Source: Clostridiales bacterium UBA2432
GTDB lineage: Bacteria; Bacillota; Clostridia; Lachnospirales; Vallitaleaceae
Assembly: GCA_002342805.1 (NCBI GenBank)
Contig: DDQW01000075.1
Location: 1 to 44,433 of the forward strand
DNA length: 44,433 nt
Direction of reading: 5' to 3'
Positions 8,158 to 16,061 of the stretch are shown one piece after another (position 1 is the stretch's first letter; each line of letters opens with the position of its first letter). Both the position numbers and the translations under genes were made by a program. The notes beneath the pieces are model-generated. The model was not told the DNA's origin. It saw only the letters and a list, made by a program, of their open reading frames with translations, and made no database searches.

Positions 8158-9278
8158 ATAAGCTCCCTTTCATAAATGAATTCAACACATTTTTTAAATG
8201 CCGTTGGTAAAGAAATGTCTTGATCAGTCGACTTAATTGTTTCCGGTGATTCAACCGTATCTACTCGATTCCAAACATTCGGATCTTCAATAAGAAATAG
8301 ATGCATGTTCCAAATCACATGAGAAAAAACATGTTTTATGGGTCCAACACGTTGAACGGATATCGGCTGAAGCCTTATGCCAAATTGTTCAATAAAATAA
8401 TCCTGGATAACTTGATGTTGAAGGAAAACTTCTGTTTCTGACTCTATATTTTCAACAAAATTCTCTTCAATCATTGGAAATCCCCAAAGGGAAGCAAGAA
8501 GCCCTTCCGAAGCACGCTTAACAAAGAGCATCTCCTGATTTTGGTGAAAGACAAATATAGGAAGGGATACTTCTTTTTGTTTCTTCTTCTTTGGTTTATT
8601 GGGAAGATCTTCAACATGCCCGTTTGCATATCCCTCACAAAAAGTACGGACCGGACACTCTTGGCATCTAGGTTGGCGCGGTCGACAATAGGTTGCCCCT
8701 AATTCAATGAGACCTTGATTAAACGCGTACGGGTCTTCCGGAAGCAGAGAACGGACAAGGTCTTCCATTGAACGTTGTGTCGCTACTTTTGAAATATCTC
8801 GTGTATCATTTGTTAATCGCGCTAATACTCTCTTCACATTACCATCAATGGCCGGTTCCTTTACGTGAAAAGCAAAGCTTAATATTGCTCCACATGTATA
8901 AGGTCCAATCCCCGGCAAGGAAATTAGTTGCGATTTTTCATTGGGAATCCTGCCATTATATTTCTCCTGAACTTCAACAGCAAATTGTCGTAATCGAAAT
9001 ACGCGGGAATAATAACCGAGGCCTTCCCAAAGACGATGTAGTTGTTCATCTGTAGCCTTGGCTAGCGACTCAAGCGTCGGCAACTCATCTAAAAATCTCA
9101 AATAATAGGGAATCACTGTATTTACTTGTGTTTGCTGCAGCATAATCTCTGAGACTAAAATATGATACGGATCTTCTGTCTCTCTCCATGGAAGAATGCG
9201 CCTCTCTTGATTATACCAATCAACAAGTGTGTTGGAAAATTCTCGATCTATTTTTTTTATATTATCTAATTTTTTCAT
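8154..9278 (-). CDS. mutY: Adenine DNA glycosylase MutY
   Basis: Removes adenine mispaired with 8-oxoguanine. The 374 residues show LPWRETEDPYHILVSEIMLQ with the catalytic Glu, a helix-hairpin-helix LPGIGPYT, the catalytic Asp in PAIDGNVKRVL, and a 4Fe-4S cluster motif C-X6-C-X2-C-X5-C (CRPRQPRCQECPVRTFC). A NUDIX-like C-terminal domain follows. I place the start at the ATG at 9278. The upstream GTG (9314) and ATG (9305) have no ribosome site and abut a terminator. An extended -10 only six bases upstream of 9278 suggests a leaderless message. It is the first gene of a five-gene operon. Confidence 0.95.
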   Translation of the reverse strand: MKKLDNIKKIDREFSNTLVDWYNQERRILPWRETEDPYHILVSEIMLQQTQVNTVIPYYLRFLDELPTLESLAKATDEQLHRLWEGLGYYSRVFRLRQFAVEVQEKYNGRIPNEKSQLISLPGIGPYTCGAILSFAFHVKEPAIDGNVKRVLARLTNDTRDISKVATQRSMEDLVRSLLPEDPYAFNQGLIELGATYCRPRQPRCQECPVRTFCEGYANGHVEDLPNKPKKKKQKEVSLPIFVFHQNQEMLFVKRASEGLLASLWGFPMIEENFVENIESETEVFLQHQVIQDYFIEQFGIRLQPISVQRVGPIKHVFSHVIWNMHLFLIEDPNVWNRVDTVESPETIKSTDQDISLPTAFKKCVEFIYERELI

Positions 9279-9284
9279 ATGATG

Positions 9285-9293
9285 ATTATACCA
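9285..9293 (-). promoter_or_regulatory. Extended -10 promoter for mutY
   Basis: Minus strand reads TGGTATAAT, a perfect TGn-extended -10, with no clear -35. It ends six bases before the mutY ATG, so transcription would begin at or next to the start codon. Confidence 0.55.
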
Positions 9294-9313
9294 TAATTCC
9301 TTCATTTCGCACA

Positions 9314-9343
9314 CTAAAAGAGACCGACTAATCTCGGTCTCTT
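9314..9343 (-). terminator. Terminator of the intergenic RNA
   Basis: A perfect 10-bp stem (9318-9327 with 9334-9343) with a 6-nt loop is followed on the minus strand by UUUU from within the stem base and then UAG. It faces transcripts coming from 9.7 kb, a region without a recognisable gene. Confidence 0.82.
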
Positions 9344-9706
9344 CTAGTACTGCTTATATAATTTTCCATCATAATTGTTTACTTGTTCGGCCTTTATCTT
9401 CGACCGCCTACATCAATAATTAGAACTCGCAACATATGTGATTGCTTAGGTGTTAGTTGTGACCACCATAAACTCACTTAAATAACTACGTGTCATACAT
9501 ATCCACCTATTATCAACGACTTCTTTACGTCCATTGATAAACATATGTTGTTACACGCCCCTATTACTATTCGGGGCCTTATCTTACTGCTCGTATAAAC
9601 CCTACCATTTGGAGCATATCAATCATATCTACCACTCCTTTTGTCAACAAACATGTGTAAGCTTACGATTTATAAGTTTAATAAGGTTAATCCGGATCCA
9701 ACCTTT
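9316..9706 (-). ncRNA. Candidate structured non-coding RNA, about 390 nt
   Basis: This stretch has its own strong promoter (9713-9741) and terminator, and no convincing gene. The minus-strand RNA can form at least seven helices. A long helix pairs 9642-9658 with 9541-9555 and encloses two hairpins (GGAG/CTCC at 9635-9638 with 9611-9614; GCCCC/GGGGC at 9557-9561 with 9573-9577). Further helices are a 7-bp hairpin 9510-9516 with 9534-9540, TAGGTG/CACCTA 9447-9452 with 9504-9509, GCAA/TTGC 9429-9432 with 9442-9445, and a 5-bp hairpin 9388-9392 with 9402-9406. I do not recognise RNase P, tmRNA, 6S, SRP, T-box or a known riboswitch. A 15-codon frame with a ribosome site (9579-9626) and a 32-codon frame (9446-9544) exist inside it but overlap the helices. 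Function unknown; it does not sit in front of a gene it could control in cis. Confidence 0.6.
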
Positions 9707-9712
9707 GATTAT

Positions 9713-9741
9713 ATTATACACCCGACCTTTAAAAAAATCAA
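9713..9741 (-). promoter_or_regulatory. Strong promoter of the intergenic RNA
   Basis: Minus strand has TTGATT (9736-9741), a 17-bp spacer and a perfect TATAAT (9713-9718), with a second overlapping TATAAT at 9708-9713. Expected start is near 9706. Confidence 0.75.
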
Positions 9742-9847
9742 GGGCATTATCAGATGTTTTCAAAGTTTTTTATTAAATTGTCGGAATCTTTGTTGATAGT
9801 TTTAGAATTGTACTTTCAATTCAAAAATCTGAAAATACTATAATTCT

Positions 9848-10117
9848 CTATTTTGTGTCGATTAACCGCCCCATAACTTTAATAACTTCATCAACTTTGT
9901 CTTCACCCGAATTTTCTTCAAAAGCTTCTTTTACACAGTGATTAATGTGTTGTTTCAGTATTTCTAAATTGGCTCGCTTTAGCAGTCCGTTCACTGCCAA
10001 GATTTGGTTGGCAATATCAATGCAATAGCGATCATCTTCAATCATGGTAACAACACTGTCAATCTGGCCTCTTGCTGTTTTCAGCATTTGCATTGCCTTC
10101 TTACGTTCATCATTCAT
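9848..10117 (-). CDS. csoR: Copper-sensing repressor CsoR
   Basis: An 89-residue all-helical repressor of the CsoR/RcnR family (DUF156). The copper ligands Cys-His-Cys are visible as YCIDIANQ and HINHC. It binds GC-rich inverted repeats and releases DNA when Cu(I) binds. It is the last gene of the operon, two bases after copA, giving autoregulation together with copA through the operator at 12694-12719. No convincing terminator is visible after it; a weak 6-bp hairpin lies at 9805-9822. Confidence 0.95.
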   Translation of the reverse strand: MNDERKKAMQMLKTARGQIDSVVTMIEDDRYCIDIANQILAVNGLLKRANLEILKQHINHCVKEAFEENSGEDKVDEVIKVMGRLIDTK

Positions 10118-10119
10118 AG

Positions 10120-12678
10120 TTAGACTCCTGAAACAGCAGTCACCGTATAGCCAGCTTCTGTTACTACATCGGATAAAACCTTTTCATCAACAGATGTATC
10201 AACATTGACAACCGCTGTCTTTGATTCAAGATCAACCATAACGCTTGATACACCATCAACATTCTTCAACGCCTCTTCTACACGTCCAACACAATGCATA
10301 CATGTCATTCCTTCAATGGTAAGTTTTTTCATCATCATCTTCCTTTCATTTGTTTCTTGTTCTGTTTTCTGTGGTTGGGTATTCTGTTTTTCTTGTCTTT
10401 GTGATTCCTGTGAAAATGTTGGTTTAAATCGTTTTAACCGTAAAGCATTTGTAACAACAGATACTGAACTAAAGCTCATAGCTGCTGCTGCAAACATCGG
10501 ATTCAATCTTATCCCTAATGATGTATATAAGACTCCGGCTGCAATTGGTATTCCTACAACATTATAAAAGAATGCCCAAAAAAGATTTTGTTTAATGTTT
10601 CGAATCGTTGCCTTGCTAAGTTCAATCGCTGTAAGAACATCCGACAGATGGTCTTTCATCAATACGACATCTGCCGATTCAATAGCTACATCCGTTCCAC
10701 TACCAATCGCTAATCCAACGTCTGCTTTTGTCAACGCAACGGCATCATTAATCCCGTCGCCAACCATGGCTACTGATTTTCCTTGACTTTTGATCTGATC
10801 AATAATATCAGCTTTGCCATCCGGAAGCACTTCAGCATAGACTTGGTCAATCCCGACCTTTTTTGCAATCGCTCTAGCTGTTTTTTCATGATCTCCTGTC
10901 AGCATAATCGCTTCAATGCCTAGCTGTTTTATTTTTTCAATAACTTCCGGCGCTTCATCTTTAATCACATCTTCAACAACAATATATGCAACGATTTGAC
11001 CTTCAATCGACATGAGTAACGGCGTCTTACCTTCATTTGCAATCTGGTCTAATTCATCTTGAACTTCAGATAAATCCACATCGTGGTCTGTCATTAACTT
11101 TTTATTTCCAATTAATATATCTAAATCGTCCATTCGTGCTTTTACACCATGACCGGGAATCGTATCATAGCTATCTGCTTTGCGCATGGAGACCTTATGT
11201 TCTTGACCGTATTGATTTATGGCCTGGGCATAAGGATGTTCAGACTGAGCTTCTATGCTTACTAGATATTCTAAAATTGTCTTTTCACTAATTTTTGATT
11301 CAAAATATCGAATTTTTGTTACACGAGGCTCACCTCGAGTGAGTGTTCCTGTTTTGTCAAAAACAATGGCGTCAATTTTATGCAATTGTTCTAAGGCTTC
11401 GCCACCTTTAATTAGGGTTCCATAAGATGCTCCTTTGCCTGTACCAACCATAATTGCCGTTGGTGTGGCTAAGCCAAGGGCACATGGACATGAGATTACC
11501 AGAACTGAAACACTCATTACAAATGCAAATTCTAATCCATAACCCAATAGCATCCAAACAATAAATGTTACAAGTGAAATACCAAGGACAACCGGAACAA
11601 AATAGCCACTAATTGTATCTGCAAGCTTTGCAATCGGAGCTTTTGTACTTTGCGCATCTTCAACTAGCTTAATAATACCAAATAGCGCCGTTTCTTCACG
11701 GAGTTTTGTAACTTTTATCTTACCGAAGCCTGTTTGACAATAGGTTCCCGCAAATATTGTTTCATCATTATTTTCCTTCTGAATCGGTAAACTTTCACCG
11801 GTAAGCATGGACTCATCCATTAGCAAACTACCTTCAACAAGCTCACCATCAAGAGGTACTTTATTACCTGCTTTAATTACAAGGATGTCCCCGTGAACGA
11901 TGTCTTTCACCGGCACCATAAATTGCTTTCCATCACGTTCAACAAGCCCTACTTCCGGGGCAAGTTCCATTAAAGCTTCAATTGCTTTTAATGTTTTCCC
12001 TTTCGCACGAATCTCCAAGAACTTTCCAAGGGTAATCAAGGACAAAATCACCACAACCGATTCAAAATATAAATCATGGGAAAATTGGTGTACTTTATCC
12101 ATATCATTATAAGAAAATCCATAAGCCACTTGGAATACAACGTAAAGCCCATAAACAAAGGCTGCCGTTGTCCCAACTGCAATGAGCGAATCCATGTTAG
12201 GTGATCTTTTAAATAATGTTTTGAATCCAACAACATAAAATTCTTTATTTAAAATCATAACCGGAATGGTTAATAACATCTGTACCAAAGCCATAATCAA
12301 AAGATTTTGTATACCACTTAAAAATCCAGGTATAGGCAATCCAATCATGGGTCCCATGGCAATATAAAAAATAGGAATTGTGAAAACCACCGAACCGATT
12401 AACCGTCGTTTCATATCTCTAAGATGTTCTTCAACTGGTGATTCTGAACCACTTCGCTTGGCCTCTTCTTGATCTGTCTTTAATCGATAACCAATATCCT
12501 TGACTTGATCTGCTAATAAAGATTCGTTGACACTATTTTCATCAAATTCAATAACCATACGTTCACTTGCATAGTTTACGTTAACTTTATCAACACCTTC
12601 TACTTTTGAAAGCTTTTTTTCGATAGCTAGAGCACATGCTGTACATGTCATACCATCAACTTCATAATTTTTTTTCAT
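10120..12678 (-). CDS. copA: Copper-exporting P1B-type ATPase with fused C-terminal CopZ domain
   Basis: Pumps Cu(I) out of the cell. Domain order in 852 residues: an N-terminal heavy-metal domain (GMTCTAC), eight membrane helices, the actuator (LTGES), the CPC metal site (SCPCALG), the phosphorylation motif DKTGT, and the hinge GDGIND. A second heavy-metal domain (GMTCMHC) sits at the very C-terminus after a Gln/Glu/Lys-rich linker. The C-terminal position is unusual, since most CopA proteins carry these domains at the N-terminus. The last 70 codons start with Met codons and a ribosome site, so a free CopZ chaperone may also be made. The gene is controlled by CsoR. Confidence 0.96.
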   Translation of the reverse strand: MKKNYEVDGMTCTACALAIEKKLSKVEGVDKVNVNYASERMVIEFDENSVNESLLADQVKDIGYRLKTDQEEAKRSGSESPVEEHLRDMKRRLIGSVVFTIPIFYIAMGPMIGLPIPGFLSGIQNLLIMALVQMLLTIPVMILNKEFYVVGFKTLFKRSPNMDSLIAVGTTAAFVYGLYVVFQVAYGFSYNDMDKVHQFSHDLYFESVVVILSLITLGKFLEIRAKGKTLKAIEALMELAPEVGLVERDGKQFMVPVKDIVHGDILVIKAGNKVPLDGELVEGSLLMDESMLTGESLPIQKENNDETIFAGTYCQTGFGKIKVTKLREETALFGIIKLVEDAQSTKAPIAKLADTISGYFVPVVLGISLVTFIVWMLLGYGLEFAFVMSVSVLVISCPCALGLATPTAIMVGTGKGASYGTLIKGGEALEQLHKIDAIVFDKTGTLTRGEPRVTKIRYFESKISEKTILEYLVSIEAQSEHPYAQAINQYGQEHKVSMRKADSYDTIPGHGVKARMDDLDILIGNKKLMTDHDVDLSEVQDELDQIANEGKTPLLMSIEGQIVAYIVVEDVIKDEAPEVIEKIKQLGIEAIMLTGDHEKTARAIAKKVGIDQVYAEVLPDGKADIIDQIKSQGKSVAMVGDGINDAVALTKADVGLAIGSGTDVAIESADVVLMKDHLSDVLTAIELSKATIRNIKQNLFWAFFYNVVGIPIAAGVLYTSLGIRLNPMFAAAAMSFSSVSVVTNALRLKRFKPTFSQESQRQEKQNTQPQKTEQETNERKMMMKKLTIEGMTCMHCVGRVEEALKNVDGVSSVMVDLESKTAVVNVDTSVDEKVLSDVVTEAGYTVTAVSGV
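10330..10344 (-). promoter_or_regulatory. Internal ribosome site and start codons for a free CopZ
   Basis: Inside copA the minus strand reads AAGGA, then three consecutive ATG codons at 10338, 10335 and 10332. The third is eight bases from AGGA, ideal spacing. Initiation at 10332 gives a 70-residue protein starting MKKLTIEGMTCMHC, the size and start of typical CopZ chaperones. Seen directly; use of the site is inferred. Confidence 0.6.
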
Positions 12679-12693
12679 TGCGCACCACCTTTC

Positions 12694-12719
12694 ACCACCC
12701 CCCCTTATGGGGGGGTGGT
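12694..12719 (-). promoter_or_regulatory. CsoR operator
   Basis: A perfect inverted repeat of 11 bp (ACCACCCCCCC at 12694-12704, reverse at 12709-12719) around TTAT. C-tract/G-tract palindromes are typical of CsoR-family operators. It overlaps the expected transcription start just downstream of the -10, and lies 16 bp before copA. Confidence 0.8.
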
Positions 12720-12722
12720 TTC

Positions 12723-12751
12723 ATGATACTACAAATGATAATCTATGTCAA
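12723..12751 (-). promoter_or_regulatory. copA-csoR promoter
   Basis: Minus strand TTGACA (12746-12751), 17-bp spacer, TATCAT (12723-12728). Start expected near 12716, inside the operator, so CsoR would block initiation. Confidence 0.8.
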
Positions 12752-12762
12752 GTAGCTTGCAT

Positions 12763-13626
12763 CTAAATCAACTTTTTCAAATCTTCCATTTCAAAACGAT
12801 ATTTTTTGTCACAAAAATGGCAGTTCATTTCAATGGGTTCTCCATCTTGAATCATTGCATCCAATTCTTCTTTTCCAATTGTAATTAAGGCTTTCTCAAC
12901 ACGCTCCCGACTACAATTACAATAATACTCCGGGCTTGATATGTCATGAACAAGAACTTCAAAACCTTCTAAAACTTTTTTCAGTATAGCTTCTTCATCA
13001 AGTCCACTTTCAAACATCTGCGTGATACTCGGTAACTCTTGTATATTTTTTTCTAACTGTACTATGGTCTCTTCCTTTGCTTGAGGAAGCAATTGAATAA
13101 TAAAACCGCCACTTTGCTTAATGGAGTAATCTGTATCCACTAAGACACCTAGGGCTACAACAGAAGGCGTTTGCTCAGAGCTTGCATAATAATACGTAAT
13201 ATCTTCCGCAATCTCACCGGAAACTAATTCTACTTGTCCAACATAAGGTTCTTTCATGCCAAGATCTTTAATCACGGTTAGGTTTCCTACACCAATTGCA
13301 CCCGATACATCAAGTTTTCCATTGACTTTTAAAGGTAAGTCAACAAGCGGGTTATTCACATAGCCTTTCACTTGTCCTGCTCCGTTAGCTGTTACTAAAA
13401 CACCGCCAATCGGTCCATCACCTTTTATATTTAAAGTTAGTAACTCTTGTTCTCCTTTTAACATAGACCCCATCATAACACCCGCTGTTAATAATCGGCC
13501 AAGGGCTGCACTTGCCACAGGCGTTGTTTGATGATAACTTCTTGCAACATTAACCAATTCTTTTGTGTTCACTGCAAAAGCGCGAATTTCTCCATTTTTT
13601 GTTGTTGCTCTCAATAATTTATCCAT
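12763..13626 (-). CDS. hslO: Hsp33 redox-regulated chaperone
   Basis: A cytoplasmic holdase activated by oxidation. The 287 residues comprise the N-terminal beta domain (LLRATTKNGEIRAFAV, TTPVASAALGRLLTA), a linker helix, and the C-terminal zinc switch with CNC and CHFC, the four redox cysteines. It is the last gene of the MerR operon, 13 bp after the methyltransferase. Its company of a MerR sensor and aldehyde reductase fits a thiol or electrophile stress response. Confidence 0.96.
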   Translation of the reverse strand: MDKLLRATTKNGEIRAFAVNTKELVNVARSYHQTTPVASAALGRLLTAGVMMGSMLKGEQELLTLNIKGDGPIGGVLVTANGAGQVKGYVNNPLVDLPLKVNGKLDVSGAIGVGNLTVIKDLGMKEPYVGQVELVSGEIAEDITYYYASSEQTPSVVALGVLVDTDYSIKQSGGFIIQLLPQAKEETIVQLEKNIQELPSITQMFESGLDEEAILKKVLEGFEVLVHDISSPEYYCNCSRERVEKALITIGKEELDAMIQDGEPIEMNCHFCDKKYRFEMEDLKKLI

Positions 13627-13639
13627 TATATTCTCTTTC

Positions 13640-14386
13640 CTATTTTTTCACTACGAATGTTAATCGTTCCGTTTGTTCATTAGTCTGTTTCCAACTATAA
13701 TTATCATAAACACCCATCAGCGTTAGCTTTTCTTCTTGTAACAAGTTTTCAATTAGTGATTGTGAATAGGCATACTCCTTATGGTATTCATCAAAGCGCT
13801 GAAAACTATTTTCTTCATCCAAAACAAAAAAGCTAATATCATATGTATTGGCCTTCTTCTTTTCATCATAGGTGTTTTCCCAAATATATGCAAGGTCTTC
13901 ATCACGATAGGTAAAGGTTTGATTACCATATACTTTTTCAAAACGATATTGTGTATTCACATCAAAAATAAAAACACCCTCATCATCCAGATAATTGTGC
14001 ACTAAAGAAAAAACTTTTTGCAATTTTTCTACCGAATCTAGATAATTCAAACTATCACACGATGCGATGATTGCATCAACCGTTCCATACAATTCAAAAG
14101 ACGTCATATCTTGTAATAAAAACAAAGGACTCACGCCCGCATCTTCTGCTTTTTCTCGACTCACCATAAGCATGTTTTCAGAACAATCAATCCCAATCAT
14201 CTCATAACCTAATTGGGCTAGGGGAATAGTCATATTCCCCGTTCCGCAGCCCAATTCTGTCACAAGCTGAATCTTCCGCTTGGATTGACCAAATATTGTT
14301 TTTATAAAATCAACCCATTGTTCATAAGGCACATCGCTCATTAAGTCATCATAAACAAATGCAAAATCTTCATATTGACTCGCCAT
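13640..14386 (-). CDS. Class I SAM-dependent methyltransferase
   Basis: A 248-residue cytoplasmic methyltransferase with the SAM-binding motif I ELGCGTGNMTIPLA, the motif II Asp (IGIDCSENM) and the DVNTQYRFEKVYG region seen in a family common in Firmicutes beside hslO or bacitracin-type genes. The substrate is unknown; small molecules or tRNA are both possible. It lies 6 bp after the alcohol dehydrogenase gene and no strong ribosome site is seen, so translation is probably coupled. Confidence 0.88.
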   Translation of the reverse strand: MASQYEDFAFVYDDLMSDVPYEQWVDFIKTIFGQSKRKIQLVTELGCGTGNMTIPLAQLGYEMIGIDCSENMLMVSREKAEDAGVSPLFLLQDMTSFELYGTVDAIIASCDSLNYLDSVEKLQKVFSLVHNYLDDEGVFIFDVNTQYRFEKVYGNQTFTYRDEDLAYIWENTYDEKKKANTYDISFFVLDEENSFQRFDEYHKEYAYSQSLIENLLQEEKLTLMGVYDNYSWKQTNEQTERLTFVVKK

Positions 14387-14392
14387 AAGTTT

Positions 14393-15577
14393 CTACCATT
14401 TTTTCGACATTGCACAAAGCTTATAAATTTCATGAATGTCTTTTGAATCAAGTGGTTTAAAATGACCTAGCGTACGCGTATCATTATTGGTCGCTTTTTT
14501 CGCCATTTCTTCATAACGGTCATCTCTTATATCTGCATCTTCCAAGCGGATGGGTAATCCCATGGATACATAAAAGTTTTCAAGTGCTTTAATCCCTTTA
14601 ATAATACTTGCATCCGAACCGTCAAATTGAGGTTCAATGCCAAATACACGATAGGCAAACTGTTCAAAACGCGGTTTATTTACTTTATAAACATACTTCA
14701 TCCACGCCGGAAATACAATACTTAAGCCCGCTCCATGGGCAAGATCATAAATACCACTAAGTTCATGCTCAATATCATGAGAAGCCCAATCGGTTTCACG
14801 TCCCATATCTAAAGAGTTGTTGTGGGCAACGGTTCCTGCTAACATAATCTCTGCTCTTGCCGCATAATCTTTTGGATTCTCTAATACTTTAGGACCTTGC
14901 TCAATGATACTACGCATTGTTGCTTCGCATAGTCGATCTGTCAAGTCTACATTGGGTGTATTGGTAAAATATCGTTCCATTGTATGGGCCAACATATCTG
15001 AAACACCGCATGCTGTTTGGTAGTCAGGTAATGTATAGGTTAATTCAGGATTTAATAAGGCAAACACAGGTCGCATCATCGGATGGCCAATTGGACGTTT
15101 TAGCCAACCTTCTTCATTGGTTATAACCGCTGAATCACTGGTCTCACTTCCGGCAGCCGGTATCGTCAATACAACACCTAGAGGAATCATATCAGTAATA
15201 CTCCCTTTGCCGATAAAACAATCCCAAACATTGCCATCATACTTTGCACCAACAGCAATCGTTTTTGCTGAATCAATTACACTTCCGCCACCTACTGCCA
15301 AAATGAAGTCCACATTTTCTTCATGACAAAGTTTAATTCCTTCTTGAACCAAGGATAATCTAGGATTGGCTTGCACACCTCCAAGTTCTACATAATCCAC
15401 TTTATTTTCTTGAAGACTTTTGATGATTCGATCATATAGACCGGTCTTTTTTATGCTGCCGCCCCCATAATGTAATAGCACTTTTGAACCGTACTCGGCT
15501 GTATACTCGCCAACCTGTTCTTCAACGGCTTTTCCAAAAACGAGTTCTGTTGAATTTTTAAATACAAAATTATTCAT
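14393..15577 (-). CDS. Iron-dependent alcohol dehydrogenase (BDH/YqhD type)
   Basis: Reduces aldehydes to alcohols with NAD(P)H. The 394 residues show the nucleotide-binding GGGSVIDSAK, the metal-site segment MLAHTMERYF, and the family signature HDIEHELSGIYDLAHGAGLS with metal His residues. It is closest in layout to butanol dehydrogenases BdhA/BdhB and E. coli YqhD. It overlaps the MerR gene by 8 bp and shares its promoter, so a role in clearing toxic aldehydes is likely. Confidence 0.93.
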   Translation of the reverse strand: MNNFVFKNSTELVFGKAVEEQVGEYTAEYGSKVLLHYGGGSIKKTGLYDRIIKSLQENKVDYVELGGVQANPRLSLVQEGIKLCHEENVDFILAVGGGSVIDSAKTIAVGAKYDGNVWDCFIGKGSITDMIPLGVVLTIPAAGSETSDSAVITNEEGWLKRPIGHPMMRPVFALLNPELTYTLPDYQTACGVSDMLAHTMERYFTNTPNVDLTDRLCEATMRSIIEQGPKVLENPKDYAARAEIMLAGTVAHNNSLDMGRETDWASHDIEHELSGIYDLAHGAGLSIVFPAWMKYVYKVNKPRFEQFAYRVFGIEPQFDGSDASIIKGIKALENFYVSMGLPIRLEDADIRDDRYEEMAKKATNNDTRTLGHFKPLDSKDIHEIYKLCAMSKKW

Positions 15578-15977
15578 GCACTAACGCCTTCCTCTCTTCT
15601 TTTGATTTTTGATAATCCTTGTTGATGGATTCATAATGCGCTATTTTATTGTTGATATTTCTCAAATACCATTTTGTTTCTTCTAACTGCTCTTCAATCA
15701 GTTTTTTGTGTTCATATAAGATATCCATACGATCAGGAATGGTTTTGTCTCCGCCTTTATATAATTTCACAAAGCTTTTCATCTCTCGAATCGACATCCC
15801 TGTGTTTCTCAGACATAGAATGAACTGAATCCAGTCAATATCTTTTTTTGAAAACACCCTATGCCCTTGTTCATCGCGTTCGAGAAAGGGCAACAATCCT
15901 TCTGATTCATAATATCTTAATGTATGTGGAGTTAATTGAACCTCCTTAGCAGCATCTTTTATGCTTAGCATCATCAT
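15570..15977 (-). CDS. MerR-family regulator, NmlR/AdhR-like
   Basis: A 135-residue transcription factor with an N-terminal winged helix (SIKDAAKEVQLTPHTLRYYESEGLLPF) and a coiled-coil dimer helix. A single conserved Cys in FILCLRNTGMSI matches the reactive Cys of the AdhR/NmlR group that senses aldehydes and electrophiles. The start ATG has AAGGAG seven bases upstream. Autoregulation is supported by the 19-bp-spacer promoter and palindrome at 16007-16037. Confidence 0.92.
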   Translation of the reverse strand: MMMLSIKDAAKEVQLTPHTLRYYESEGLLPFLERDEQGHRVFSKKDIDWIQFILCLRNTGMSIREMKSFVKLYKGGDKTIPDRMDILYEHKKLIEEQLEETKWYLRNINNKIAHYESINKDYQKSKEERKALVHE

Positions 15978-16006
15978 GTATCATCTCCTTTTTAGGTTAC
16001 TCTATA

Positions 16007-16037
16007 ATTTTATCCCTTATAGTATACTCTAAGTCAA
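16007..16037 (-). promoter_or_regulatory. MerR-type promoter with operator
   Basis: Minus strand TTGACT (16032-16037) and TAAAAT (16007-16012) are 19 bp apart, the long spacer that MerR proteins untwist. The spacer holds an 18-bp palindrome with one mismatch (16016-16033, CTTAGAGTATACTATAAG on the minus strand), much like the CTTAGAGTTAACTCTAAG sites of NmlR/AdhR regulators. Confidence 0.88.
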
Positions 16038-16061
16038 GTTTTTGTTCAAGTCACACTCAAA

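Noticed and set aside
9279..9314. N-terminal extension of MutY from the GTG at 9314
   Set aside because: No ribosome site is possible next to the terminator at 9318, and the extra residues are not family-like.
9316..9706. RNase P RNA, tmRNA, 6S RNA, SRP RNA or T-box leader
   Set aside because: Their conserved cores are not visible and there is no downstream synthetase gene; the block ends in its own terminator.
9805..9822. Terminator after csoR
   Set aside because: The stem is only six A/T-rich pairs and is not followed by a U-tract.
10205..10567. A 120-codon plus-strand frame opposite the end of copA
   Set aside because: Antisense shadow of copA with no start signal.
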